From assembly GCF_020623625.1 (NCBI RefSeq), contig NC_060200.1, positions 1,163,501 to 1,227,500 of the forward strand: a DNA stretch of 64,000 nucleotides, in the 5' to 3' direction. A program made the position numbers and the translations under genes. Numbering within the stretch: position 1 is the first letter of the stretch; each line of letters opens with the position of its first letter. Below, piece by piece: positions 18,947-27,739 of this stretch. This DNA is from Saccharomycodes ludwigii. Taxonomy: Eukaryota > Ascomycota > Saccharomycetes > Saccharomycodales > Saccharomycodaceae. Below the pieces are notes generated by a model that was not told the DNA's origin, did not search any database, and saw nothing but the letters and a program-made list of their open reading frames with translations.

Positions 18947-20398
18947 CTATTCTTGACTGTTTAATTTCTTTTTATAGGCCAAAGAACGTTTAGCAGCTCT
19001 ACCATCTTTGGATCTCGGCTTTCTTTTTCTCTTACCCAATATACTGCCTGGAGTACCTTTCCCTTTCACGGATCTTTCACCTTCAATAGTAATACCACCA
19101 GCAGTAGCCTTATCTGATTTGCCCAAAATCTTTTTGGCTCTACCCAATTTTGACCTTTGTTGGTTATTTAACTTTTTGTTAGCAATGTCATTGGTATTTT
19201 GTTGTCTTTTACCCTTTTTATCCATGTTCTTACATCTTGAAATACGTAAAACCCGTGGTTTCGACGCAACCGTACTCGATATGGGCTTACCATTTAATAA
19301 TAAAGCTTTAGAAACATCGTTTGTATCTTTAAACTGTACATAAGCAAAACCTTTACCCATATTTGTTTTCGGATCTCTAATAATTCTAACATATTCTATA
19401 TTCAAAGGCTTGGAATTATGGTTAGTAGCACCGAAATGTTTCCATAAACTTTCTTCCACTTCTTCAAAATCCAAATTTCCCACAAAAACAGACCTTTTCT
19501 TGTCATGTGTGGTTGGGTGACTTACTGAGTCAACACGCAAGTGATGGTTTTCAAAGACACTACCATTTAAATACTTACATAACGGACCTATAATTTTAGG
19601 AGAATTATAGACAATATAACTGTTAACAGAATCCCTTTTTTCATCTAGTTTTAGTTGAGATATAGCTACTTTCCTTGGTAAGGGTTCATTAAGAGCTACT
19701 GATCTAAATCTAAAACTTTCGATTTTGTATTTTGTGGCATTATCGGTGTCATTTGCCTCCAACACATCACCTTCATTAGTGTTTAAAAATTCAAAATTAG
19801 AAAAGAATTTTTTGAATTTTTTTTCTAACTTTTTATCTTTCAAAATAGAAATTGGGATATTACCAACAAATAAAGTTCTTTCAGCTTTTTCTAATTCTTT
19901 TTCCTTCAAATCTATTCTTTTAGTTTTCTCAGTAACCGGGTCAATTGTAGAAACACTGGACTCAGTTTCTTTTTCACTCTTTTCCTGATCAGATTCTTTA
20001 CCTTCTTTTTCTGTATTATCAGTCTCAGTTAAATCAGTGTTGTTTTTCATTAGTTTTGCAATATATTCACCTTCCAAATTATCATTCTCATCTGAAAGTT
20101 TCTTTTTCTTTTTCTTTTGAATATTTTCTTTAATTTCTTCTTTTTCTTCTTCTTCTGGATTTTTTATTTCACCTGATTCAGCTTCGTCTTCTTTAGATTC
20201 TTCATTATCATCATTTTCTTTTAATTGCTCATCTATTTTGATTGTGGGTTGTTGTTTTTTTTCTTTAGAAATTTTATCCATAAGTTCATTAGTGGAAATC
20301 AAATTTGCAGAAAATAATTTTGATATATTTTGATTCTTATTTTTCTGACTATCTACATTGGCTGTTGTAGTACCAAATAATTCTTTAATAGCGGACAT
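18947..20398 (-). CDS. NOP12: Nucleolar pre-25S rRNA processing RNA-binding protein
   Basis: Nucleolar protein needed for 60S subunit assembly and pre-25S rRNA processing, related to Nop4/Nop13. 483 aa against 459. The N-terminal 165 residues are charged (KEEEKEEIKEN and similar). Two RRM domains follow: RRM1 with TLFVGNIPI (about 175) and a long, Asn/Asp-containing loop, RRM2 with RSVFVGNLDF (about 303) and GKGFAYVQF as RNP1. The C-terminus is strongly basic (GKRKRKPRSKDGRAAKRSL), a nucleolar-type tail. In S. cerevisiae it is YOL041C next to RPS15; here DEP1 intervenes, as expected for the unduplicated order. Confidence 0.95.
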   Translation of the reverse strand: MSAIKELFGTTTANVDSQKNKNQNISKLFSANLISTNELMDKISKEKKQQPTIKIDEQLKENDDNEESKEDEAESGEIKNPEEEEKEEIKENIQKKKKKKLSDENDNLEGEYIAKLMKNNTDLTETDNTEKEGKESDQEKSEKETESSVSTIDPVTEKTKRIDLKEKELEKAERTLFVGNIPISILKDKKLEKKFKKFFSNFEFLNTNEGDVLEANDTDNATKYKIESFRFRSVALNEPLPRKVAISQLKLDEKRDSVNSYIVYNSPKIIGPLCKYLNGSVFENHHLRVDSVSHPTTHDKKRSVFVGNLDFEEVEESLWKHFGATNHNSKPLNIEYVRIIRDPKTNMGKGFAYVQFKDTNDVSKALLLNGKPISSTVASKPRVLRISRCKNMDKKGKRQQNTNDIANKKLNNQQRSKLGRAKKILGKSDKATAGGITIEGERSVKGKGTPGSILGKRKRKPRSKDGRAAKRSLAYKKKLNSQE

Positions 20399-20774
20399 TT
20401 AATTGGCAGAAGAACACACAATGATATACACTAATATTATATTACCAAAAATGGTGTGGTAGGTTTTTTAATAGTTGTCTGGGTATATTTTATTTTTCTA
20501 TTAGGATAACTTATAAATAACGAAAAAAAAGTTTTTAATTAGAGTAATATTTAAAAAGCAGAGATATTCTTTTAATACACAATTGGAATCATTATTAAAA
20601 GTAGTATCGACGGACAAAAAGAAATGTTTATGAAAAAGGAAAAAATAAAAAAAAAAAGAAATGTTCAAAAAAAGAAAAAAAAAAAGGAAAAAAAACTTGA
20701 CCGATGATACAGCGGATATATGATTTCACGGACAACGGATCAAAAGAGTTTAGTTTTAGTAAAAACACACGAAA

Positions 20775-20777
<3 letters not shown>

Positions 20778-20814
<37 letters not shown>
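20778..20814. repeat. 37-base poly-T tract
   Basis: Uninterrupted T run between the divergent genes NOP12 and DEP1; such rigid tracts favour nucleosome-free promoters. Confidence 0.9.
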
Positions 20815-21068
20815 CATGTGCGGTATTTTTAATTATAGATTTATTTTCATTATTACAAAAACTTGAAAATATCAAAATAAATCCTAAATACACAATTAAT
20901 TAATAACATTAAGAATATCCAATAATGAAAAGATAAAAAAAAGACAAAAAAAAGACAAAAAAAAAAATATTATATAAAGAAAATATACAGAGCAATAAAT
21001 TAAAACAACAACAACAACAACAACAATAATAATAGTAAATAATAAATCAAAAATAAAATCTTTGAATT

Positions 21069-21112
21069 TGACTCATTTCATTTCAATTCAATCCAATTTA
21101 ATCCAATCCAAT
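21069..21112 (+). promoter_or_regulatory. TGACTCA followed by three CCAAT boxes
   Basis: A perfect Gcn4/AP-1 heptamer (21069-21075) is followed by CCAAT at 21093, 21103 and 21108, all within 130 bp of the DEP1 start. The CCAAT boxes sit in a degenerate TCCAAT-like repeat, so they may be repeat by-products rather than Hap2/3/5 sites. Confidence 0.3.
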
Positions 21113-21195
21113 CTAATTCAAAAAATAAGTTGAAACAAAAAAGGAAAAAAAAAAAAAAAGATAAGAAAAAAAGAAAATTGGTTTTTACGATCAAA

Positions 21196-23751
21196 ATGAC
21201 TACTGTTAAATTGCAGGAACTCTCTCCAACCAAAAATGATGGATTTAACAAGTTTATCACCGATGACTCTTCAACTGCTGGTTCTACTGATAAAATAAAT
21301 CAAGCAAGTGAAGAACAAGAACAAGAAGATGTTAATAGTCCCACTACTAATATAACTGATATCGACATGGAAACTTCAAATCTTAGCAATGTTGAAAAAA
21401 CTGGGAATGTCAATCCACCAGAGACTACTGAAACAGTACAGGAAAATTTAGATAAAGAAAAAAAGACGATTAATCCTTCTAACAATTCAATAGTAAAAAC
21501 TACTGATAAAAATGAAGAAGATGGGGGCGATGAAGATAGTGAATTAAGTAATGTGGGACAATCTCCAGATAAGGATATTTTTACGATAGATAATTTTGAC
21601 GCCACTACCAATTCTATTCATAATGATGTTCATGCTAGTGACAATGATAACAATGATGTCACCTCACCTTTATCCTTTATAGGTACATCCACTACAGAGA
21701 GCACTCACACCGTTGGAACTGCAGATAATTTTCCATTATTACCCATTGCAGAAACAGCCAATAAAGATAATGCTAAAATTACTTTACCGGTTCCAATCAC
21801 TAGTACGAGAACCAATAACTCACTTAATGCTAGTTCTGCCGACACTACTGATTCTAATACATTTTTTGTTAAAAAACAACAAAACAACACTAATACCGAT
21901 GTTACTGGAAAAATTCAAGTTACCGATAAAAAACCAAGTGGTAATGTTGAAACAACAACTGGGAATCTGTCTGCAAATATTGACAGCAACCAAAATGAAA
22001 ACATTACCACTGGAATACTAGAGACTTGTGACACGAATATAAGAACCAACAATGATAACAAACATACCACTTCAGCCATTACCTTTGTTAGTGGTAATCA
22101 TTCCAAGGAATCACGTGATTCAATTTCACAGTTTTACTTGGATGGATCTGATGCAGATACTGAAAAGGAAGACGAGCTGATACATTACAGAGATGTTCCA
22201 TTGTTAAGAGATTTAGCAAAAGATAGCAGTACGGGACAAGAGAAAGAGAAGAAAGAAGATAAGGAAGAAGAAAAGGAAGAAGAAAAGAAAGAAGAGAAGG
22301 AAGAAGAAAGGCAAGAAGAGAAGGAAGAAGAAAGGCAAGAAGAGAAGGAAGAAGAAAGGCAAGAAGAGAAGGAAGAAGAGAAGGAAGAAGAAAGGCAAGA
22401 AGAGAAGGAAGAAGAAAGGCAAGAAGAGAAGGAAGAAGAAAGGCAAGAAGAGAAGGAAGAAGAAAGGCAAGAAGAAAGGCAAGAAGAAAAAGAGCAAAAA
22501 AATAAAGATAATAGTATTAATGCAAACAAAAGTAATAGTGATAAAAAAGAAGTGCATTTTGAGGACAATAATCTCAAGAATGATAATAAAATAATAACTG
22601 AAAAACAAAAAGATTCAAATAAAAAACGTAATTTCCAAGAATTGAATGAAGATTCTGGTATTTCCAAAATCACGAATGATAAAAAATTTCCCCAAGAGAA
22701 TGTTAATGAAAATAGATCTACAACCATTATAAACCATCGATTACAAACCAATATAGCTGAAGAATCTGAATTGAAAAACAAACAAAAGCAAGCAGCTGAT
22801 AGTCCCACAAAAAAGCAAAAAATAATATCAAACGGTGGAGAAGAGTTATCACACAATCAAGAAGAAAAAGAAGAAGAAAAAAATATGACTAATGCTGATG
22901 ATGCTGAAGAGGAAGAACAAAAAGAAAATTATGGAAAAGGAGGGGATGAAGAAGAAACTGAAGAACTGAGACAGGAACAAGAACTGTTAAGAAAAGAACG
23001 ATTGGAATTAAAAAGACAAAATGCATACAAAGATATAATAGAAATTGAAAATTCTTTTGCTACGCTACGCCAAAAGCTGTATGAAAACAAATTAGCCAAA
23101 TTGCAGATGGAGTTGCAAATGTGCCTTGATGGATCACATCCAAGTTTACAACAATATCTATCACAAATACATGAAATTCGTGACAAAAAGCTTCAACAAA
23201 TATACCTGAAACAGCAGTATAAATTAGATTGTATAGATAGGGAAACTAGGGCTTCTAGATATGCTATTCATCAGAATTTCTATAAACAAGCTAACGATGG
23301 CAAAGAATCCATGTTGAATAACACTACAACTGAATGGTATGAAATTAATAGCGAAAGGAGAGAAATGGACGTACAAATACCTGATTTGAAATACCATGTG
23401 CCAATAAAAATTGCCAATAAATCTTTAAGCATGATTACAGGTTATGCTACACAGCCTGCCATACCTCAACTGAATTACAATGATAACGATAGCAGAAATA
23501 GTAATGCAAATATTTCTGAGGATATGGCCGCCGAGGGTATCAATTGGAGATTTAAGAATAATCCAGTCGATAAATTAGAAGTTATTGTAGATAGAATGAG
23601 ATTTAATAATGCCATGAGTGATATTAAGGGGTTAAGGCAATATTATGGTGGATTCCCAGGTGCACCAGAATTAAATCCGCTAAGAGAAACGGAAATACTC
23701 GATGATTTTGAAATATTAAAGAAATCTGCTGCAAAACGCTCATCCAGATGA
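21196..23751 (+). CDS. DEP1: Rpd3L histone deacetylase complex subunit Dep1-like (Sds3-like domain)
   Basis: Subunit of the large Rpd3 histone deacetylase complex, affecting repression and silencing, including phospholipid genes. I place the start at the ATG at 21196 (MTTVKLQEL); the open frame extends 22 codons upstream but only from a TTG in A-rich leader sequence. 851 aa, about twice S. cerevisiae Dep1 (405). Residues 1-350 are disordered, rich in Thr, Asn, Asp and Ser. About 353-435 is a Glu/Lys/Arg/Gln tandem repeat (EERQEEKE units). The Sds3-like region lies about 595-720: ERLELKRQNAYKDIIEIEN, then KLYENKLAKLQMELQMC and RETRASRYAIHQNF, predicted coiled coil. Upstream of RPS15 here, adjacent to CYS3 (YAL012W) in S. 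cerevisiae. Confidence 0.92.
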   Translation: MTTVKLQELSPTKNDGFNKFITDDSSTAGSTDKINQASEEQEQEDVNSPTTNITDIDMETSNLSNVEKTGNVNPPETTETVQENLDKEKKTINPSNNSIVKTTDKNEEDGGDEDSELSNVGQSPDKDIFTIDNFDATTNSIHNDVHASDNDNNDVTSPLSFIGTSTTESTHTVGTADNFPLLPIAETANKDNAKITLPVPITSTRTNNSLNASSADTTDSNTFFVKKQQNNTNTDVTGKIQVTDKKPSGNVETTTGNLSANIDSNQNENITTGILETCDTNIRTNNDNKHTTSAITFVSGNHSKESRDSISQFYLDGSDADTEKEDELIHYRDVPLLRDLAKDSSTGQEKEKKEDKEEEKEEEKKEEKEEERQEEKEEERQEEKEEERQEEKEEEKEEERQEEKEEERQEEKEEERQEEKEEERQEERQEEKEQKNKDNSINANKSNSDKKEVHFEDNNLKNDNKIITEKQKDSNKKRNFQELNEDSGISKITNDKKFPQENVNENRSTTIINHRLQTNIAEESELKNKQKQAADSPTKKQKIISNGGEELSHNQEEKEEEKNMTNADDAEEEEQKENYGKGGDEEETEELRQEQELLRKERLELKRQNAYKDIIEIENSFATLRQKLYENKLAKLQMELQMCLDGSHPSLQQYLSQIHEIRDKKLQQIYLKQQYKLDCIDRETRASRYAIHQNFYKQANDGKESMLNNTTTEWYEINSERREMDVQIPDLKYHVPIKIANKSLSMITGYATQPAIPQLNYNDNDSRNSNANISEDMAAEGINWRFKNNPVDKLEVIVDRMRFNNAMSDIKGLRQYYGGFPGAPELNPLRETEILDDFEILKKSAAKRSSR
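22255..22500 (+). repeat. 24-bp minisatellite inside DEP1
   Basis: Purine-only tandem array of a 24-base unit encoding EERQEEKE, about eight to nine copies with partial units. It keeps frame and creates a long charged helix; the opposite strand is also open as a Ser/Phe-rich shadow frame. Confidence 0.9.
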
Positions 23752-24456
23752 TATGCAATCTATCCATATACAGTAATATATATGACGGGAGGATTGCAAG
23801 AAAAAACAAAACAAGAGGTTTTTATTTATTCGTTTATAAACATATATATATTTATATATGTATACATGTTTGGTTCTTTTTAATTTCACTTTTACTTTAT
23901 TTTTTTGGGAAACATGCTTGCTTATAAATTTTTGAAAAATAACAACAAGAATTTACTTATAAATAGTTAATCACTGCGTGTTACGATCTTTGGATACATG
24001 ATTAACAAGATATAGAGAACTATATATAAAGAGCACACAGGAGATCACAGAAAAATATGAAACAGAACGTAACAAAAAGTTAAAAATCAAGACACAATAC
24101 AGAATTAAAGGAAAGCGGGCGATATAAAAATAAAATGAATAATCATGCTAAGTAACAGATGTAATTTCAATTTTTTTTTCTATCTTGGAACAAAGCTAGT
24201 TTGATATTTCATACACATTGCAAATCAAAAAAAAAAAAAAAAAAAAAAAAAAAACAGTATGCCCTTATAATCTTCCTATTTTTCCTCTATTCAAATGCAT
24301 TGATGGTAAAAAAAAAAATTCATTTGTTTGTAAATATCCCCATTACAAATAGACATTATTATATGTAGAATAAACAAAATAAAATAAAGCAATTAAAAGT
24401 TAAATCTTAACATAGATATATATTATATATAAATACTGTTATGTCCCTAAATTTGT
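23752..24456. other. Intergenic between convergent DEP1 and RPS15
   Basis: 705 bp, long for a convergent gap. It holds a TATATA stretch (23840-23865) and a poly-A run (24228-24254), with no open frame of note. Confidence 0.55.
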
Positions 24457-24891
24457 TTATTTCAATGGAACGAAACTAGAAGTAGTGGCACCAGCTCTAC
24501 CGTGTCTAACTGGAGTATAGGTGATGGAGAATTCGCCCAAATAGTGGCCAACCATTTCTGGTTTAATTTCAACTTGGTTAAAAGATTTACCGTTGTAAAC
24601 ACCAACAACAGAGCCAATCATTTCAGGAACGATAATCATGTTTCTTAAGTGGGTTCTGACAACATCGGGTTTTTCGTTTTCAACGGCAGCTAATTTAGCA
24701 GCCCTCAATTTCTTCAATAAACCAGCTGGCTTGGAAGACATACCACGAGCGAATCTTCTTCTAACTCTGGCTGGAGCCAATTTAACAAACTCTTCAGTTG
24801 GCATGGTTAACATTTGTTCCAAATCAACACCTTTGTAAGAGTAAGTCTTAAAAATTCTCTTCTTCTTTTCTGGGGCAGCAACGTCAGACAT
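24457..24891 (-). CDS. RPS15: 40S ribosomal protein uS19
   Basis: Component of the small ribosomal subunit head, needed for late pre-40S maturation and export. 144 aa, against 142 in S. cerevisiae. Conserved blocks are clear: [68 protein letters not shown] and the terminal [11 protein letters not shown]. The codons are strongly biased (GGT, GCT, TTG, AGA), unlike the neighbouring genes, as expected for high expression. The coding frame has no intron, but a possible 5'-leader intron is described separately. It is divergent from RPP2A, as in S. cerevisiae (YOL040C/YOL039W), with a 1.06-kb shared promoter. Confidence 0.98.
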   Translation of the reverse strand: MSDVAAPEKKKRIFKTYSYKGVDLEQMLTMPTEEFVKLAPARVRRRFARGMSSKPAGLLKKLRAAKLAAVENEKPDVVRTHLRNMIIVPEMIGSVVGVYNGKSFNQVEIKPEMVGHYLGEFSITYTPVRHGRAGATTSSFVPLK

Positions 24892-25532
24892 GTTGTGTTC
24901 TGTTCTTGGGTAATCTTGGGGTTTTATTGCTTCACAAAGAAATGGATGATAAATAGTGATTAAAATAAGAACAAATTTAACATTACAAAAATTGTGTGTT
25001 TATAATAACAAACTATCTTTTAGAAACGTCAAATTTCAGTTAGTAGAAAAGGGAAAAAAAAAAAAAAAAATGAATAGGATAGTAGTAATGTCAAGATATT
25101 TTTTCCAAACAATAAAAGGAAAAATGTAAGTACGTAACAGAAAGAAAAAAAAAATTAAAAAAAAACCAATTATTGTAAAGAGACTTGCAAATTAGACACT
25201 TTGCCTATTTTACGAGAAATCTTCAAAATACAAAGCTCATAAAATTTTAAACTTACGCTTGTTTACTAAGAAGAAAAAAAAAAGTTTTTCTGTGTAAAAA
25301 TCAGAATTAAAGAGAAAACTTTTTTTTGTTTTTTGTTTTTTTTTTTTTTCCTTTTAATAGTTCAAGAAATCTTCGTGTAGAATTTGAACGCAGGCGTGTG
25401 ATCACCGCGTAGACCGAATATGCAAAAAAAAAAGAATTGAAAAAAAAAAGGAATTTGTGACAAAATATATATTTTCTTTACAAAAAAACATATAACATCT
25501 GTACCTTTGCTACATTTAACAAGAATTGGAAA

Positions 25533-25566
<34 letters not shown>

Positions 25567-25955
25567 GAAAAATGTTTTTTTTTAACTTTTCCGTGAAATT
25601 TAATTGTTCGCTACATCTTTTACAAATATTATGGAATTGAAAAGTTGAAAAAAACGTAGTACTCCATTTTAAATTTATTGCTCAAACTTTAATGATTATT
25701 TTACGCTTTCCGAACTATAATTTCAAATCCATGGAGTGTTTTTAACTAATCTTAATTTTTCAGAGTAATTTTATGGTACTGTGTATGTATCTCTTTCAAA
25801 ATAATTTAACTTGATTTTTTCTGAACTAATCTATCCACTTTTTTTTTCTTTTTTTTCTCTAGTTGTGAATATTGTATTCTTGCATCTGTATTAAAAAAAA
25901 AAAAAGAAAAAAAAAAAAAGAAAAAAAGAGTTGAAATAAACCAAACAACAAGAAA
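24892..25955. promoter_or_regulatory. Shared divergent promoter of RPS15 and RPP2A
   Basis: 1064 bp serving two ribosomal protein genes. Poly-A/T tracts alternate with a short GC-rich island at 25388-25420 that contains the 8-bp palindrome GTGATCAC (25398-25405); it sits about midway and is the most likely binding region for a shared activator. I see no consensus Rap1 site. Candidate leader introns are noted on both sides. Confidence 0.5.
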
Positions 25956-26273
25956 ATGAAGTACTTAGCTGCCTATTTGTTATTGAATGCCACCGGTGTT
26001 ACCCCATCTGCCGACAAAGTCAAATCTGTTTTGGAATCCGTTGCCATTGATGTTGATGAAGAAAAGATTTCCAGTTTGTTGACTGCTTTAGAAGGTAAAT
26101 CTGTTGAAGAATTGATCACCGAAGGTAATGAAAAATTGGCTTCTGTTCCATCTGCTGCTCCAGCTTCTGCTGCTTCTGCTTCTGCTGACGCTGGTGAAGC
26201 TGCCGCTGAAGAAGCTGCTGCTGAAGAAGAAGAAGAATCTGATGATGAAATGGGTTTCGGCTTATTCGATTAA
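25956..26273 (+). CDS. RPP2A: 60S acidic ribosomal protein P2-alpha
   Basis: Stalk protein of the large subunit that recruits translational GTPases, working as a heterodimer with a P1 protein. 105 aa. N-terminal dimerisation domain [14 protein letters not shown] ... [15 protein letters not shown] (1-60), an Ala/Ser/Pro hinge (65-85), then an acidic stretch and the universal tail [13 protein letters not shown] that binds elongation factors. Strong codon bias, as for RPS15. The acidic hinge is Ala/Glu-rich and entirely typical. Start fixed by family alignment. Confidence 0.98.
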   Translation: MKYLAAYLLLNATGVTPSADKVKSVLESVAIDVDEEKISSLLTALEGKSVEELITEGNEKLASVPSAAPASAASASADAGEAAAEEAAAEEEEESDDEMGFGLFD

Positions 26274-27078
26274 AGAAATTAACAAGTGATTATTTAGAGT
26301 AGAATTCAAATAGTTTTTTTTTTTCTTTTTTTTTTCTTTTTTCTTTTTTTGTTCCATCTTCCTCATTTTTAATAATAATACATTAGTTTATTTTCCCGAT
26401 TGTATAGATAATTTCATTATATTTATTATCGCGATAACTATTTTATTTTTACTTTCTTCCCCTTTCCCCCCTTCCTCTTTGATGTTCACAATAAATTCAC
26501 TTGTTTTCCTGACAATAGAGATAATCTTTTTGCAACTCTTATTTTTCCTTCTCATTTTTTTCTTTTTAAGAATATGTTTATATGTGCACACCAAGATATA
26601 AGAGATTAAATTTGAAAACGTTTAGGGTGCCATGTCTGTAAGAGCGTGTTTCATAAAGCGGAGACAAATTACACAAGCGGACTTTAACTTAGCAAAATGG
26701 AAAACGGAAAGAGTGTAAATTGATAAAGAACTAATCATTAATAGGCCGAAATAAGTTGAATACAAATATCGGTAATGGTAAAAAATAAAAGACTTTTAAA
26801 GAGCGTTCTTGCGGTGTCAAAAATTTTCTAAGCATGTCATTCTATATATATATATATTTGTAAGCAGGGCTCCAGTTGTATATCTATAATTTCGCTCTTA
26901 TGATTATAATTATCATTTTCCATTTTTGATACAAATAAAATATCACACCAAGTCTTTGCACACAATTTAAGCAATATTTTCCTATAATTATTATAAGACC
27001 GTCATATTCTGATTTAGCGGTGCTACGGCCATAATTAAAAGTAACAAGACTTATAACATAATCAATTGTTATTAAGCT

Positions 27079-27116
<38 letters not shown>

Positions 27117-27274
27117 TTACAAACGATCGTACAGTATCCCATTCTAATAACCCTTGGGCATTTTTAATTCAGCTTTTGATATGATTTTCAGAAAAGAAGC
27201 GCTTTTGAATGTGCAGAGCTTTCTTTGAATTTCTTTCACTATCATAAAATAACCCGTGATATTACCAATTACCA

Positions 27275-27282
27275 CCACAGTT
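27275..27282 (-). promoter_or_regulatory. Met31/Met32-like site in CYS3 promoter
   Basis: CCACAGTT on the plus strand reads AACTGTGG on the minus strand, the core bound by Met31/Met32 in sulfur genes, 458 bp upstream of CYS3 and 165 bp upstream of the TATA box. A degenerate half E-box (CCCGTGAT, near 27254) lies close by in place of a full Cbf1 site. Confidence 0.4.
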
Positions 27283-27446
27283 CTTACATGCAACGGATTT
27301 TTCTTCACACACACGCATGTATAAGATCTATACGTATATTTGTCTACACTTATTCAAATATAGAAATATATTGGTTAAGAGCAATACAATAACAATCTTA
27401 TTACTAATTCTGAAATTTATTCTACTCTAAACTAAATCTAGTATGA

Positions 27447-27454
27447 TATATAAG
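27447..27454 (+). promoter_or_regulatory. TATA box of CYS3
   Basis: TATATAAG matches the TATAWAWR consensus; it is 286 bp from the ATG, leaving room for a leader of about 200 nt, and is followed by a pyrimidine-rich initiation-type region. Confidence 0.4.
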
Positions 27455-27739
27455 AAGAGGATCTTTTTCCCATTAAAGTTCTTGATTTTATAAATTTTCC
27501 TTTTTTTTTTTTTTTATTCTCTTTCTTCTTCTTCTTCTTCTTTGCTTCTCTGTCTTAATTGTCTAATTTAACATCTTCCTTGTTTTGTACGTTCTTATTA
27601 ATTCAACAACATTTACTTTGAATGCAAATAATTCACCAAGCAATTTCCCTTAAACGTGCAATATAAGTTTAAACGAGGAAAAAATAAAAGTAAAAATAAA
27701 AATAAAACAAAGCAACGACAAATATAATCAAAACACATC

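Larger units (their letters stand above)
20399..21195. other. Intergenic, divergent promoters of NOP12 and DEP1
   Basis: 797 bp. It includes a 37-base poly-T (20778-20814), a CAA triplet run (about 21004-21023), a Gcn4-like TGACTCA at 21069 and a cluster of three CCAAT boxes (21093-21112) close to DEP1. Confidence 0.6.
26274..27739. other. Intergenic, RPP2A 3' end and CYS3 promoter
   Basis: 1466 bp without an open frame of interest. After T-rich 3' sequence, 26600-27060 is less repetitive and richer in GC than other gaps. A 32-base poly-T follows (27081-27112), then a Met31/32-like site (27275-27282), a TATA box (27447-27454) and a C/T-rich leader (27500-27560). Confidence 0.6.

Noticed and set aside
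21130-21195. N-terminal extension of DEP1
   Set aside because: Begins with TTG in A-rich leader; the ATG at 21196 is the first Met.
22185-22856. 223-aa minus-strand ORF opposite DEP1
   Set aside because: Low-complexity Ser/Phe/Leu shadow of the purine repeat in DEP1.
25707-25714. TTTCCGAA, CDEIII-like core of a point centromere
   Set aside because: Flanks do not match CDEIII and there is no CDEI with a 90%-AT spacer at the right distance.
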